A stretch of DNA of 64,000 bases from UBA1227 sp045599345 (GTDB lineage: Bacteria; Bacillota; Clostridia; Oscillospirales; Acutalibacteraceae): NCBI GenBank assembly GCA_045599345.1, contig JAZRVV010000036.1, forward strand, positions 30,586 through 94,585. Direction: 5' to 3'. The position numbers and the translations under genes are program-made. Every line of letters begins with the position of its first letter. The first letter of the stretch is position 1. Below are positions 33,540-42,092 of this stretch, piece after piece. Below the pieces are notes generated by a model, which worked only from the letters and a program-made list of their open reading frames with translations, had not been told where the DNA came from and did no database searches.

Positions 33540-35612
33540 ATGAAAACTTATAGTTCAAGCAATATCCGAAATATTGCGGTAGCTGGCCACGCAGGACGCG
33601 GTAAGACATCTCTTTGTGAGGCAATGCTCTATGTGGCCGGAGCAACTGACAGACTTGGTAAGGTAGCAGACGGAACCACCGTAATGGATTTCGATGCAGA
33701 AGAAAAGAAGCGTGGCGCTTCCCTTATGAGTGCTGTTGCTAGCCTCGATTGGAAAAACATTAAACTCAACATTATCGACACTCCGGGTCTTTTTGACTTC
33801 GCAGGTGGTTTATCAGAAGCAGCTCGTGCTGCTGGCTGTATGGTTATCGTAACTGATGCAGAAAAAGCAAAGTACGATGTAGGCGCTGAGAAGGCTTTTG
33901 AAGCAGCTCAGGCACGCAATCTTTCAACAATGTTCGTAATCAACAAGACAGACGCTGAAAATGCGAACTTTGGTGATCTTTTTGAGGAACTTCAGGCAAT
34001 CCACGGAACAAAGCTTTGCCCAGTAGTAGTTCCATACATTGAAGACGGAAAAATCAAGGCTCTTGTTGACTTTGGTCAGAACAAGGCTTTCACATATGCA
34101 AATGGCAAGGCAACTGAAATTGCAATGCCATCAAGCGCAAAGCTTGACGCTATGCGCGACATGTTTAACGAGTCAGTAGCAGGCGCATCAGAGGAACTTA
34201 TGGAGAAGTTCTTTGAGGGCGAAGCATTCACAGAGCAAGAGGTTCAGCAGGGCCTTCTTGATGGTGTTACAAATGGTGACATCTATCCTGTATTTGCATG
34301 CTCAGGTTTGACACTTGAGGGTGTTGACCTCCTTCTTTCAGGTATTGTAAATCTTCTTCCTGCAGCAGCAGCTAAGACAGGCGAAATCGCTTTGGATGCT
34401 GACGAGAACGAAGTAGCATTAAAGTGTGATCCAGCAGGCCCACTTGCTGCTATCTGCTTTAAGACAATCGCTGACCCATTCGTAGGTAAGCTTTCATACG
34501 TTAAAGTTGTATCTGGCGAGATTAAGGGTGACACACCTATCTATAATGCTCGCACAGGTAAGACAGAGCGTTTCGGCAAGATCCTCTATCCACACGGTGG
34601 CAAGCAGGAAGATGGCACATCTATCACAGCTGGTGATATCGCTATCCTTACAAAGCTTGACGGTCTTAAGACTGGTGACACAATCTCATCAGAGAAGAAG
34701 CCATTAACTCTTAAGGGACTTAACCTTCCAACACCTTGCATGCCAATGGCAGTTTATGCAACCAAGAAGGGTGAGGAAGAAAAGATTGCTCAGGGTCTCA
34801 TCAAGCTTATGGACGAGGACCCAACAATCACATTTGGTACAAACACCGAGACAAAAGAGCAGGTTCTTAAGGGTCTTGGTGAGCAGCATATTAACGTTAT
34901 TATCGGCAAACTTAAGGCTAAGTTTGGTGTAGACGTTGAACTCAAGGCTCCAAAGGTAGCTTATCGTGAGGCTATCAAGAAGACAGTAGAAGTTCAGGGT
35001 CGTTACAAGAAGCAGTCTGGTGGACATGGCCAGTTTGGTGATGTATGGATTCGTTTCGAACCATGCGATGAGCCAGGTCTTGTATTCGCAGAGGAAGTAT
35101 TCGGCGGTTCAGTTCCAAAGAACTTCTTCCCAGCAGTTGAAAAGGGACTTCAGGATTCTATCGAGCACGGCGTACTCGCTGGCTTCCCAATGGTAGGACT
35201 TAAGGCTACTCTTTATGATGGTTCTTACCACCCAGTAGACTCATCAGAAATGTCATTCAAGACAGCAGCTTCTCTTGCTTATAAGGATGGTATTCCAAAG
35301 GCAAGCCCAGTAATCCTTGAGCCAGTAGTAAGCCTTAATGTTCTTGTTCCAGACGACAACATGGGTGACATCATGGGCGACCTTACAAAGCGTCGTGGTC
35401 GTGTACTTGGTATGGAACCAGCAGCTGGCAAGCCTGGTATGCAGCAACTCGTTGCTGAGGCTCCAGAGGCAGAACTCTCAGACTTCCCAACAGTACTTCG
35501 TTCAACAACTAAGGGCAGGGGATCATTCACACAGGAATTTGCTCGCTATGACGAGTGTCCAAATGAAGTAGCCCAGAAGGTAATCGAAGCTTATAAGTCT
35601 GATGAAGAATAA
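33540..35612 (+). CDS. Elongation factor G-like GTPase (EF-G2-type paralogue)
   Basis: 690-residue translational GTPase with all five EF-G domains. G1 is GHAGRGKTS (residues 16-24), G3 DTPGL (80-84), G4 NKTD near 140. Domain IV contains SGGHGQFGDVW, and domain V VPDDNMGDIMGDLTKRRGRV. Two features differ from canonical EF-G: the switch I motif RGITI reads RGASL, and the catalytic His after DTPG is Leu84. Such paralogues (EF-G2-like) are frequent in Clostridia and their role is unclear. The canonical fusA, normally next to rpsL-rpsG-tuf, is not in the window. Ribosome-binding site AAAGGAGG. Followed by a terminator. Confidence 0.88.
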   Translation: MKTYSSSNIRNIAVAGHAGRGKTSLCEAMLYVAGATDRLGKVADGTTVMDFDAEEKKRGASLMSAVASLDWKNIKLNIIDTPGLFDFAGGLSEAARAAGCMVIVTDAEKAKYDVGAEKAFEAAQARNLSTMFVINKTDAENANFGDLFEELQAIHGTKLCPVVVPYIEDGKIKALVDFGQNKAFTYANGKATEIAMPSSAKLDAMRDMFNESVAGASEELMEKFFEGEAFTEQEVQQGLLDGVTNGDIYPVFACSGLTLEGVDLLLSGIVNLLPAAAAKTGEIALDADENEVALKCDPAGPLAAICFKTIADPFVGKLSYVKVVSGEIKGDTPIYNARTGKTERFGKILYPHGGKQEDGTSITAGDIAILTKLDGLKTGDTISSEKKPLTLKGLNLPTPCMPMAVYATKKGEEEKIAQGLIKLMDEDPTITFGTNTETKEQVLKGLGEQHINVIIGKLKAKFGVDVELKAPKVAYREAIKKTVEVQGRYKKQSGGHGQFGDVWIRFEPCDEPGLVFAEEVFGGSVPKNFFPAVEKGLQDSIEHGVLAGFPMVGLKATLYDGSYHPVDSSEMSFKTAASLAYKDGIPKASPVILEPVVSLNVLVPDDNMGDIMGDLTKRRGRVLGMEPAAGKPGMQQLVAEAPEAELSDFPTVLRSTTKGRGSFTQEFARYDECPNEVAQKVIEAYKSDEE

Positions 35613-35649
35613 TCTTTGTTGAATTATTTCAGGGAGATAGAATGAAAAA

Positions 35650-35692
35650 GCGGAAGGTGCGATTGATTCGTCAGTCGCATCTTTCGCCTTTT
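35650..35692 (+). terminator. Terminator after the EF-G paralogue
   Basis: Long imperfect hairpin GCGGAAGGTGCGATTGA / TCAGTCGCATCTTTCGC with a TTCG loop, followed by CTTTTG. Confidence 0.8.
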
Positions 35693-35705
35693 GTATATAA
35701 AACGC

Positions 35706-35734
35706 TTTACATTGCATTGTAAACGTGTTAATAT
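35706..35734 (+). promoter_or_regulatory. SigA-type promoter for the threonine exporter operon
   Basis: TTTACA (35706-35711), 17-nt spacer, TAATAT (35729-35734). Leader about 50 nt. No other promoter or terminator was seen until 39737, so five genes are probably one unit. Confidence 0.75.
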
Positions 35735-35789
35735 TCCTATGCTCTATTTTATAGATTAAAGGTATTATTATATAAAAGGTGGTGAGAGA

Positions 35790-36554
35790 GTGGACAGAAG
35801 CAGAGCGGATGCATACGAATTTTTGACAGTAGCCCTTGAAATGGGTGAATCACTTATGGCGTGTGGCGCTGAGGTTAACCGTGTAGAGGATACTATTTCT
35901 CGAATGGGATTTGCCTACGGTGCAAGCAATATGAATGTTTTTGTAATTACGACATCTATTGTTGTAACAATGGAACTTTCTGAAGGTAACAGTATTACTT
36001 TGACAAGACGATTAAATTCTAATTTTAGCACTGACTTTAGAAAACTCTCTCGTATTAATAATGTAAGCAGACATTTTTGTAGTGATAATATGTCTGTTGA
36101 AGTGTTACGTGAGGAATATGAAAAAGCAATTCGTCCAACGACCAAGCCTATCCGTATGTATATAGGTAGCGCTCTTGCCGCAGGTGCATTTGCTATTTTC
36201 TTTGGTGGCAATGTAGTTGATGGAATAATCGCTGCCCTCTTTGGACTTCTAATTTGCTATTTCCAGAGGGAATTATCTTCACTTGCACCAAACCCTATTG
36301 TTTACAACATAGTTAGTTCTTTTGTTATTGGCCTTGGAGTATGTCTTGTTGCGAGATTTATTCCAGGCGTTAACTTAGACAAAATTATGATAGGTGACAT
36401 CATGTTGCTTATCCCAGGAGTTGCAATGACCAATGCCATAAGAGATATCCTTGTTGGGGATACGGTGTCTGGTACAATGCGTATTGTTGAGACCATAATG
36501 TGGGCTGGAGCAATTGCTGCGGGCTTCATTTTGGCATTTTGGATTGTGTGGTGA
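35790..36554 (+). CDS. Threonine/serine exporter, ThrE N-terminal-type subunit
   Basis: 254-residue membrane protein of the DUF1212/ThrE_1 family, one half of a split threonine/serine exporter. The cytoplasmic N-terminal part includes MGESLMACGAEVNRVEDTISRMG and is followed from about residue 115 by five hydrophobic helices. GTG start with AAGGTGGTGAG upstream. The following gene encodes the matching C-terminal half, 4 nt downstream. Export of Thr/Ser is inferred from the family. Confidence 0.88.
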   Translation: MDRSRADAYEFLTVALEMGESLMACGAEVNRVEDTISRMGFAYGASNMNVFVITTSIVVTMELSEGNSITLTRRLNSNFSTDFRKLSRINNVSRHFCSDNMSVEVLREEYEKAIRPTTKPIRMYIGSALAAGAFAIFFGGNVVDGIIAALFGLLICYFQRELSSLAPNPIVYNIVSSFVIGLGVCLVARFIPGVNLDKIMIGDIMLLIPGVAMTNAIRDILVGDTVSGTMRIVETIMWAGAIAAGFILAFWIVW

Positions 36555-36558
36555 GCGT

Positions 36559-37008
36559 ATGACAGAAACTATTATTCAAATTGTTATGGCAGCGCTCGGT
36601 TCGCTTGGATTTGCGCTCCTTTATAGGCTTAGGCCAGAGCACCTTCCACTTGCTACAATTGGTGGTGCGCTTGTTTGGGGGATTTATCTTCTTGCATTGA
36701 AATACACAGAGAATATTTTTGCATCGGCATTGATAGCAACTGTATTTTGTACTCTCTATGCAGAAATTTTAGCAAAACTGCAAAAGACACCCGCAACAGT
36801 GCTTCTTATTCCATCGGTTATTCCTTTGATTCCAGGTTCTGCTCTTTATTACACAATGAGCAGTTTGGTACAGAGGGATTTGACGCAGGCTTGGTACTTC
36901 GCACGACTTACTATTCAATATGCGCTCGCAATCGCAATTGGTATAAGTCTTGTTTGGACAGTATGGGCTGTTCTTTTCCAGAGAAAAAATCAACCACGAG
37001 ACAACTAG
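36559..37008 (+). CDS. Threonine/serine exporter, ThrE C-terminal-type subunit
   Basis: 149-residue membrane protein of the DUF3815/ThrE_2 family with about five helices. The conserved segment VLLIPSVIPLIPGSALYYTM near residue 85 is typical. ATG at 36559 chosen because it begins MTETIIQIVM and avoids extra overlap with the partner gene. Together with the upstream gene it corresponds to a full ThrE. Confidence 0.88.
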   Translation: MTETIIQIVMAALGSLGFALLYRLRPEHLPLATIGGALVWGIYLLALKYTENIFASALIATVFCTLYAEILAKLQKTPATVLLIPSVIPLIPGSALYYTMSSLVQRDLTQAWYFARLTIQYALAIAIGISLVWTVWAVLFQRKNQPRDN

Positions 37009-37023
37009 CAAAGGATTTAACAA

Positions 37024-37893
37024 ATGAAAGAACTTATAATCGACATTTTAATTGATGTGTGCAAGGATACTTTAAAACTTGTACCGTTCCTGTTTTTAAC
37101 ATATCTCTTGATGGAATATGTTGAGCATAAGGCAGGTGAGAAGGCAAAGGAGAGAATAGCCAAAGCTGGTAGCTTTGGCCCAGCAGTTGGAGCACTGCTA
37201 GGTGCTGTGCCACAGTGCGGATTCTCCGCTGCAGCATCGAACCTCTATGCGGGCCGAGTAATTACTGTCGGCACGCTTATGGCAGTATACCTTTCTACTT
37301 CTGATGAGATGCTTCCTATCTTTATATCAGAGCAAGTGCCTGTGGGTGATATCTTAAAGATACTTGCTATGAAGGTAATAATTGGTCTTGCTGTTGGCTT
37401 TGCGCTTGATTTTGCAATTCGTTATTTCAGCAAGAGCAAGAACCGTGATATTGATATTCATCACATCTGTGAGCACGATCACTGCAACTGTGAGGAGGAG
37501 GGCATTTTAAAGTCTGCTCTTCACCATACACTTCAAATTACAGGATTTATCTTCCTTGTGTCTTTGGCACTTGGATTTGTTATTGAGTTTGTAGGTGCGG
37601 AAGCACTTGGCAATTTTATTACTAATAAGCCTGTTATTGGTGAACTTGTTGCAGGTCTCATTGGACTTATCCCTAATTGCGCAGCATCTGTTGTTATCAC
37701 TCAACTTTATTTGGAGGGCGCCCTCTCTTTTGGTGCTATGATGAGTGGTCTTCTTGTTGGAGCGGGCATTGGTATTGCTATCCTCATCCGCATGAATGAG
37801 GATAAAAAGAAAAGCGCCCAGATTATAGCTATACTCTATGGCGCAGGTGTAGTATTCGGTATTTTGATTGAATTTTTAGGTATTAGCATTTAA
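37024..37893 (+). CDS. Putative heavy-metal (ArsP_2/manganese-type) efflux permease
   Basis: 289-residue membrane protein with about eight to ten helices in two similar halves. Each half carries a signature: GAVPQCGFSAAASNLYAG near residue 60 and GLIPNCAASVVITQLYLEG near 218. The cytoplasmic or external loop between halves has a metal-binding HHICEHDHCNCEEE patch (about 146-159). The family is annotated as a 10-TM heavy-metal exporter or putative manganese transporter. Substrate is not known from sequence. It is between thrE and pyk, 11 nt from pyk. Confidence 0.78.
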   Translation: MKELIIDILIDVCKDTLKLVPFLFLTYLLMEYVEHKAGEKAKERIAKAGSFGPAVGALLGAVPQCGFSAAASNLYAGRVITVGTLMAVYLSTSDEMLPIFISEQVPVGDILKILAMKVIIGLAVGFALDFAIRYFSKSKNRDIDIHHICEHDHCNCEEEGILKSALHHTLQITGFIFLVSLALGFVIEFVGAEALGNFITNKPVIGELVAGLIGLIPNCAASVVITQLYLEGALSFGAMMSGLLVGAGIGIAILIRMNEDKKKSAQIIAILYGAGVVFGILIEFLGISI

Positions 37894-37904
37894 GGAGGCT
37901 TAAC

Positions 37905-39320
37905 ATGAGAAAGACTAAGATTGTCTGCACAATTGGTCCAGCAAGCGATAGTAAAGAAACTTTGATTGCTCTTGCAAAAGCCGGCATGAATGTAGCAAGA
38001 CTAAATTTTTCTCACGGTACACACGAAGAGCACCTAGATAAGATTAATAAGATTAAGGAAGTTCGAGAGGAACTTGGTCTCCCAATTGCAATCTTGATTG
38101 ATACAAAGGGACCAGAATATCGTATCAAGACTTTTGAAAACGGCAAAGTCGTGTTAAACGACGGCGATGTTTTTAAGTTTACTACACGTGATGTAGTTGG
38201 AAATCAAGAGATTGTATCTGTAAGTTATAATAGGCTCCATGAGGATTTGGAAACTGGCGATACAATCCTGTTAAACAATGGACTTTTAAAGTTTGAAGTT
38301 ACTGAAATTTATGGTCAAGACATTATTTGTAAAACAGTTGTTGGCGGTGAACTTTCAAACAGAAAGTCAATGAGTTTTCCTGGCAAAGTATTAAAGCAGG
38401 AATTTTTGTCTGATGCAGACAAGGAAGATATTAAATTCGGTGTTGAGAACGATGTTGACTTTTTTGCTTGCTCATTTGTATCAAGCAAACAGGACCTTGT
38501 TGATCTCAAGGAATATATGGCCAGCATTGGCTATACTCCAACAGACAATATCATTGCCAAGATTGAAAACCAGTCAGGCATTGATAATATCAAAGAAATC
38601 TGTGAAGAGTGCGACGGCATAATGATTGGCCGTGGCGACATGGGCGTGGAGATTCCTTTTGAGGAACTCCCAGCAGTTCAAAAGAAGCTTATTACAAGCT
38701 GCCGTTTGCTCGGCAAGCGTGTAATCACAGCGACTGAAATGCTTGAGTCCATGATAAAGAATCCACGCCCAACGCGTGCCGAAATCTCTGACGTCGCAAA
38801 CGCCGTCTATGACGGTTCAAGCGCCATTATGCTCTCTGGCGAGACAGCATCTGGCGCATATCCAGTTTTGTGTGTTGAGACTATGTCTAAAATAGCTGAG
38901 CGCACAGAGGAGAATATCAACTATGAGAGCCTTTATTTTGGCAACAATGAGTTCAACATAAAGAACACAGCTGATGCGATAAGCCACTCCACAGTAGGCA
39001 TGGCAATTGATATAAGTGCAAAGGCAATTGCTGTTTGCACACACTCGGGCACAACTGCCAGAATGGTTTCACGCTTTAGGCCAACGGTTGATATCTTGGG
39101 ACTTACAACTGATATCAAGACGTATTATAAACTTGCACTGTCATGGGGTGTAACGCCAGCGCTCGTCGATGTATATGAGTCAACTGATGTTATGTTCTAT
39201 ACAGCCAAGATGAAGATAAAAGAACAGTTTGATTTAGAGCCAGGTGATTTGGTAGTTATCACAGGCGGCACATCAACTCAGTCAGGAAACACTAACCTTA
39301 TCAAGGTTGAGACAATATAA
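37905..39320 (+). CDS. pyk: Pyruvate kinase
   Basis: 471-residue pyruvate kinase, making pyruvate and ATP from phosphoenolpyruvate and ADP in the last step of glycolysis. Motifs: RKTKIVCTIGPAS at the start, ARLNFSHG near residue 31, the signature IAKIENQSGIDNI near 218 and MIGRGDMGVEIP near 240. The C-terminal extra PEP-utiliser domain found in many Bacilli is absent. AAGGAGGC precedes the start. Confidence 0.98.
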   Translation: MRKTKIVCTIGPASDSKETLIALAKAGMNVARLNFSHGTHEEHLDKINKIKEVREELGLPIAILIDTKGPEYRIKTFENGKVVLNDGDVFKFTTRDVVGNQEIVSVSYNRLHEDLETGDTILLNNGLLKFEVTEIYGQDIICKTVVGGELSNRKSMSFPGKVLKQEFLSDADKEDIKFGVENDVDFFACSFVSSKQDLVDLKEYMASIGYTPTDNIIAKIENQSGIDNIKEICEECDGIMIGRGDMGVEIPFEELPAVQKKLITSCRLLGKRVITATEMLESMIKNPRPTRAEISDVANAVYDGSSAIMLSGETASGAYPVLCVETMSKIAERTEENINYESLYFGNNEFNIKNTADAISHSTVGMAIDISAKAIAVCTHSGTTARMVSRFRPTVDILGLTTDIKTYYKLALSWGVTPALVDVYESTDVMFYTAKMKIKEQFDLEPGDLVVITGGTSTQSGNTNLIKVETI

Positions 39321-39333
39321 GGAGGAGACAATA

Positions 39334-39726
39334 GTGAGAGTAGCAGTAACTTACAAAGGCGGCGAAGTATTTCAGCACTTTGGACACTCAACACACTTTA
39401 AACTCTATGATATAGAGGACGGACAGGTTGTGGGCGCTCATTTAGTTCCAGTCAATGGCGGTGGACACAGCGCACTTGCAGGTTTCCTTTCTATGTTTAA
39501 AGTGGATGAGCTTATCTGTGGCGGAATGGGCCAGGGTGCACGTGATGCACTTGCAGAAATTGGCATCAAGGTATATGCAGGCGTATCTGGCAAGACAGAT
39601 GATGCAATCGCTGCCCTCATTGCAGGCACACTTGATTTTGATAACGACAAGGTGTGCGAGGATCATAATCATGACCACTCTTGTGGTGAGCATGATTGCT
39701 GTGGCGAGCACGACAGTTGTCACTGA
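39334..39726 (+). CDS. NifX/NifB-like (dinitrogenase FeMo-cofactor) domain protein with metal-binding tail
   Basis: 130-residue protein with the Nif_X/NafY-type fold: VRVAVTYKGGEVFQHFGHST, GGGHSALAGFL and CGGMGQGARDAL. In non-diazotrophs these proteins are thought to bind iron-sulfur or metal clusters. The tail (about residues 107-130) is very rich in His, Cys and acidic residues: DHNHDHSCGEHDCCGEHDSC. GTG start fits GGAGGAG at 39321-39327. No nitrogenase genes are present in the window. It may handle the same metal as the nearby permease, which also has a His/Cys loop; this is inference. Confidence 0.82.
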   Translation: MRVAVTYKGGEVFQHFGHSTHFKLYDIEDGQVVGAHLVPVNGGGHSALAGFLSMFKVDELICGGMGQGARDALAEIGIKVYAGVSGKTDDAIAALIAGTLDFDNDKVCEDHNHDHSCGEHDCCGEHDSCH

Positions 39727-39736
39727 TAATGGATAA

Positions 39737-39769
39737 AAAAGAGGCAGTTCGTTGCGAACTGCCTCTTGT
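39737..39769 (+). terminator. Terminator between convergent genes
   Basis: Perfect 10-bp stem GAGGCAGTTC / GAACTGCCTC, loop GTTGC, with A6 upstream and TTGTCTTT downstream. Works for the plus-strand gene and, through the A-run, probably for nth on the minus strand. Confidence 0.9.
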
Positions 39770-39776
39770 CTTTATC

Positions 39777-40403
39777 CTATTTTGCGCTTTTGCAGAAATC
39801 CTTCATGCAACACTTGTCGCATTGTGGACGGCGCGCGACGCATACTGCACGGCCGTGCATTACAATGCGGTGGCAAAAGTCATTTGATTCTTCTGGTGGC
39901 AAAATCTTTTTAAGCTCAAATTCTATTGTTTTTTGATCTTTTGAATCAACAAGGCCTAAGAGGTTTGTGATTCGAATAAGGTGGGTGTCCACCACTACGG
40001 CTGGCTTTTTGTAGACGTCGCCAACAATCAAGTTGGCTGTTTTACGACCAACGCCAGGAAGTGTAATTAGGTCTTCAATGGTGTCTGGCACTTTGCCGTC
40101 AAAGTTTTCTAGCACGCCTTTTGCCATGCCAATTATGCTTTTAGCCTTGTCATGATAGAAGCCACATGTGCGAATGAGTTCCTCAACATCTGAGAGCTCC
40201 GCATTTGCGAAATCATCAATTGTTTTGTATTTTTCAAAGAGTGCGGGAGTTACAAGGTTAACTCTTGCATCTGTGCACTGCGCAGACAGCCTTGTAGCAA
40301 CAAGGAGTTGGAATGGGTCACTTGCAACAAGCGAGCATTCGGCATCTGGATATTCCGCTTTCAGTGCCTCAACGGCCCTAATGGCTCTTTCTTTTTTAGT
40401 CAT
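39777..40403 (-). CDS. nth: Endonuclease III
   Basis: 208-residue base-excision DNA glycosylase/AP lyase for oxidised pyrimidines. The helix-hairpin-helix reads LPGVGRKTANLI (catalytic Lys), VDTHLIRI gives the catalytic Asp, and the 4Fe-4S motif is C-x6-C-x2-C-x5-C near the C-terminus. The ATG at 40403 is favoured; a GTG 9 nt upstream (40412) is possible but lacks a ribosome-binding site, whereas GGTG lies just ahead of the ATG. It follows the membrane gene closely and should share its promoter. Confidence 0.96.
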   Translation of the reverse strand: MTKKERAIRAVEALKAEYPDAECSLVASDPFQLLVATRLSAQCTDARVNLVTPALFEKYKTIDDFANAELSDVEELIRTCGFYHDKAKSIIGMAKGVLENFDGKVPDTIEDLITLPGVGRKTANLIVGDVYKKPAVVVDTHLIRITNLLGLVDSKDQKTIEFELKKILPPEESNDFCHRIVMHGRAVCVARRPQCDKCCMKDFCKSAK

Positions 40404-40415
40404 ATAAGTCACCGA

Positions 40416-41195
40416 TTATAAGACCCCGAGTACCCATTTGATAAATTCAAAGAGTACAAAGAGAATTGGTAGTTCTAAAAGGTAGATAAGGAAGCATTTC
40501 TGACCAAGCCACATAAGTGCTTTTGAATGTACTGGATAGGCAAAGCTTGGCAGTTTGCCGTCGTGCACCCAAACGCCCACATATGTGCCAAGTGAAAAGA
40601 CAAAGCCATATGGAATGAGTGGGAAGTAATCCGCTGAGAAGAAGCCGTTAGGTTGGAGACCAAATGGGAATATCCATTTTTGTTCATAGATGGTATCTGG
40701 TACCTGCCATACGATGTCGCCCCAGACTGAGATTGTGCCATATTGCTCCCATTCTCTAAACAGCCAAAGAAGCGCAATTGAAATAAGACATCCAAGCCAT
40801 GCTGGGATCTTTGAGATAATAGGCTTCTCAAGCAGCGCATAGAGGAGTATGCATACCATAAAGAAGTCAAGCACGCCCCACCATATCTCGCAATCTACAA
40901 AGCCCATTTTAGGAAGTAGGATAATTGAGACAAAGTTGAGTCCTAGTGCAAATATAGAAAGCTTCAATCCTCGTTTTAGGTTGCTGTGTGAAAGTCTGCA
41001 ACAGATTCCGCATATAAAAAGGAACATGCAAGAGACGTAAGGTTGGACAGGAAGGAAGAACGTGTAAGCGTCATATCCAAACTGAACATCGTACTGCTCA
41101 TACATGAAAATAAATGCATGATAGAATATCATGCAGAGTACACAGAAACCTCGAATTTCGTCGAGAAGAGCGATTCGGTTTTTCGAGATGTTCAT
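40416..41195 (-). CDS. Membrane acyltransferase-like protein (DUF1624/HGSNAT catalytic type)
   Basis: 259-residue integral membrane protein with about seven hydrophobic helices. The N-terminus RIALLDEIRGFCVLCMIFYH (residues 7-26) has the R-x-x-x-x-D-x-x-RG pattern of DUF1624 proteins, relatives of heparan-alpha-glucosaminide acetyltransferase and of acyltransferase 3. It likely acetylates an envelope glycan, but no substrate can be named. First gene of a two-gene minus-strand unit with nth. Confidence 0.8.
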   Translation of the reverse strand: MNISKNRIALLDEIRGFCVLCMIFYHAFIFMYEQYDVQFGYDAYTFFLPVQPYVSCMFLFICGICCRLSHSNLKRGLKLSIFALGLNFVSIILLPKMGFVDCEIWWGVLDFFMVCILLYALLEKPIISKIPAWLGCLISIALLWLFREWEQYGTISVWGDIVWQVPDTIYEQKWIFPFGLQPNGFFSADYFPLIPYGFVFSLGTYVGVWVHDGKLPSFAYPVHSKALMWLGQKCFLIYLLELPILFVLFEFIKWVLGVL

Positions 41196-41205
41196 ATTAT
41201 CACCA

Positions 41206-41234
41206 TTGCCGATTATAGCAAATTCGTGTATAAT
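41206..41234 (+). promoter_or_regulatory. Promoter for the HAD phosphatase gene
   Basis: TTGCCG (41206-41211), 17-nt spacer, TATAAT (41229-41234). It overlaps the opposite promoter at 41212-41240 almost fully. Confidence 0.8.
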
Positions 41235-41240
41235 TTACAA
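41212..41240 (-). promoter_or_regulatory. Promoter for the DUF1624-nth unit
   Basis: On the minus strand TTGTAA (41240-41235), 17-nt spacer, TATAAT (41217-41212). Transcript leader would be only about 10 nt. Confidence 0.75.
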
Positions 41241-41264
41241 GCAAACCAAAGAGGGGATAAACAC

Positions 41265-41909
41265 ATGAAATTTGATGCAGTAATTTTTGATTTTGATGGT
41301 ACTGTAGCCGATACGGGCGAAGGGGTTCGCAATGCGGTTAGGTATGCACTGAGTGAATATAAAATGCCAATATATGAGGAGAGGCTCAATGAGTTTTTAG
41401 GGCCTCCTCTTTACATAACATTTGAGAGCATGTATGGTGTATCGCCAGAACTTGCGAATGATATAGTTGATACTTATAGAGTATATTATGCTGACAGAGG
41501 TGTGCATGAACTCAAGGCATATGATGGCATTTTAGAACTTGCAGCTGATTTAAAAGATGCTGGTGTTAAACTTGCTATAGCATCATCAAAGCCACTCGTT
41601 TTCCTTGAAATAGGAGTTCATGAAATTGGTGCTGATAAGCACATAGAAGAAGTAGTTGGCCCAGAGCTTAAAAACCATGAAGCGAACAAGGCATATCTTG
41701 TTAGAACTGCTTGCGAGCGCCTTGGTGTTGAGCCATCAAAGCGTGTCGCAATGATAGGAGACCGATTCTATGATATTGATGGCGCCAATGAGGTTGGCGT
41801 TACATCAATTGGTATAGAGTATGGCTTTGGTCATCGCGAGGAGTTTGAGGATCATAATGCAGACTACATTGCAACGACGGTAGAGGATTTAAGAAAAATC
41901 TTACTGTAG
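41265..41909 (+). CDS. HAD-family hydrolase (phosphoglycolate phosphatase-like)
   Basis: 214-residue HAD hydrolase with a small cap domain. Motif I FDFDGTVADTG (nucleophile and acid Asp residues) is at residues 7-17, motif II AIASSKP near 107, and motif IV MIGDRFYDIDGANEVG near 166. Substrate could be phosphoglycolate, pyrophosphate or a sugar phosphate. The ATG at 41265 fits GAGGGG at 41251-41256; longer reading frames would run back over its own promoter. Confidence 0.9.
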   Translation: MKFDAVIFDFDGTVADTGEGVRNAVRYALSEYKMPIYEERLNEFLGPPLYITFESMYGVSPELANDIVDTYRVYYADRGVHELKAYDGILELAADLKDAGVKLAIASSKPLVFLEIGVHEIGADKHIEEVVGPELKNHEANKAYLVRTACERLGVEPSKRVAMIGDRFYDIDGANEVGVTSIGIEYGFGHREEFEDHNADYIATTVEDLRKILL

Positions 41910-41935
41910 TAGGCTTTAGAGCGCGGAAAAAGTTG

Positions 41936-41964
41936 TTGACAACTTATATTCTGTACGTTATAAT
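41936..41964 (+). promoter_or_regulatory. Full-consensus promoter for the tRNA pair
   Basis: TTGACA (41936-41941), 17-nt spacer, TATAAT (41959-41964): all consensus positions match. Confidence 0.95.
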
Positions 41965-41984
41965 AACTTTCGCGCTTTACAAAT

Positions 41985-42061
41985 GGCGGGATAGCTCAGT
42001 TGGCTAGAGCACTCGGTTCATACCCGGGGTGTCGTTGGTTCGAATCCTACTCCCGCTACCA
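41985..42061 (+). tRNA. tRNA-Met (CAU), elongator type
   Basis: 77-nt cloverleaf with encoded CCA. Acceptor GGCGGGA / TCCCGCT, D arm with AGCTCAGTTGGCTAGAGC, anticodon loop TTCATAC, and T loop GGTTCGAATCC. The anticodon stem lacks the three G-C pairs of initiator tRNA, and the sequence resembles the Bacillus elongator tRNA-Met. A CAU tRNA-Ile with lysidine is a less likely option. Confidence 0.93.
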
Positions 42062-42092
42062 GCGTACGGGACTGCAATAGCGGTCCCATTAT

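Noticed and set aside
39334..39726. Evidence for nitrogen fixation from the NifX-like protein
   Set aside because: Such domains are common in non-diazotrophic anaerobes, and no nif structural or assembly genes are visible.
41985..42061. Initiator tRNA-Met or tRNA-Ile2 instead of elongator tRNA-Met
   Set aside because: The anticodon stem lacks the GGG/CCC pairs of the initiator, and the body resembles the Bacillus elongator. Ile2 cannot be fully excluded, but is less likely.
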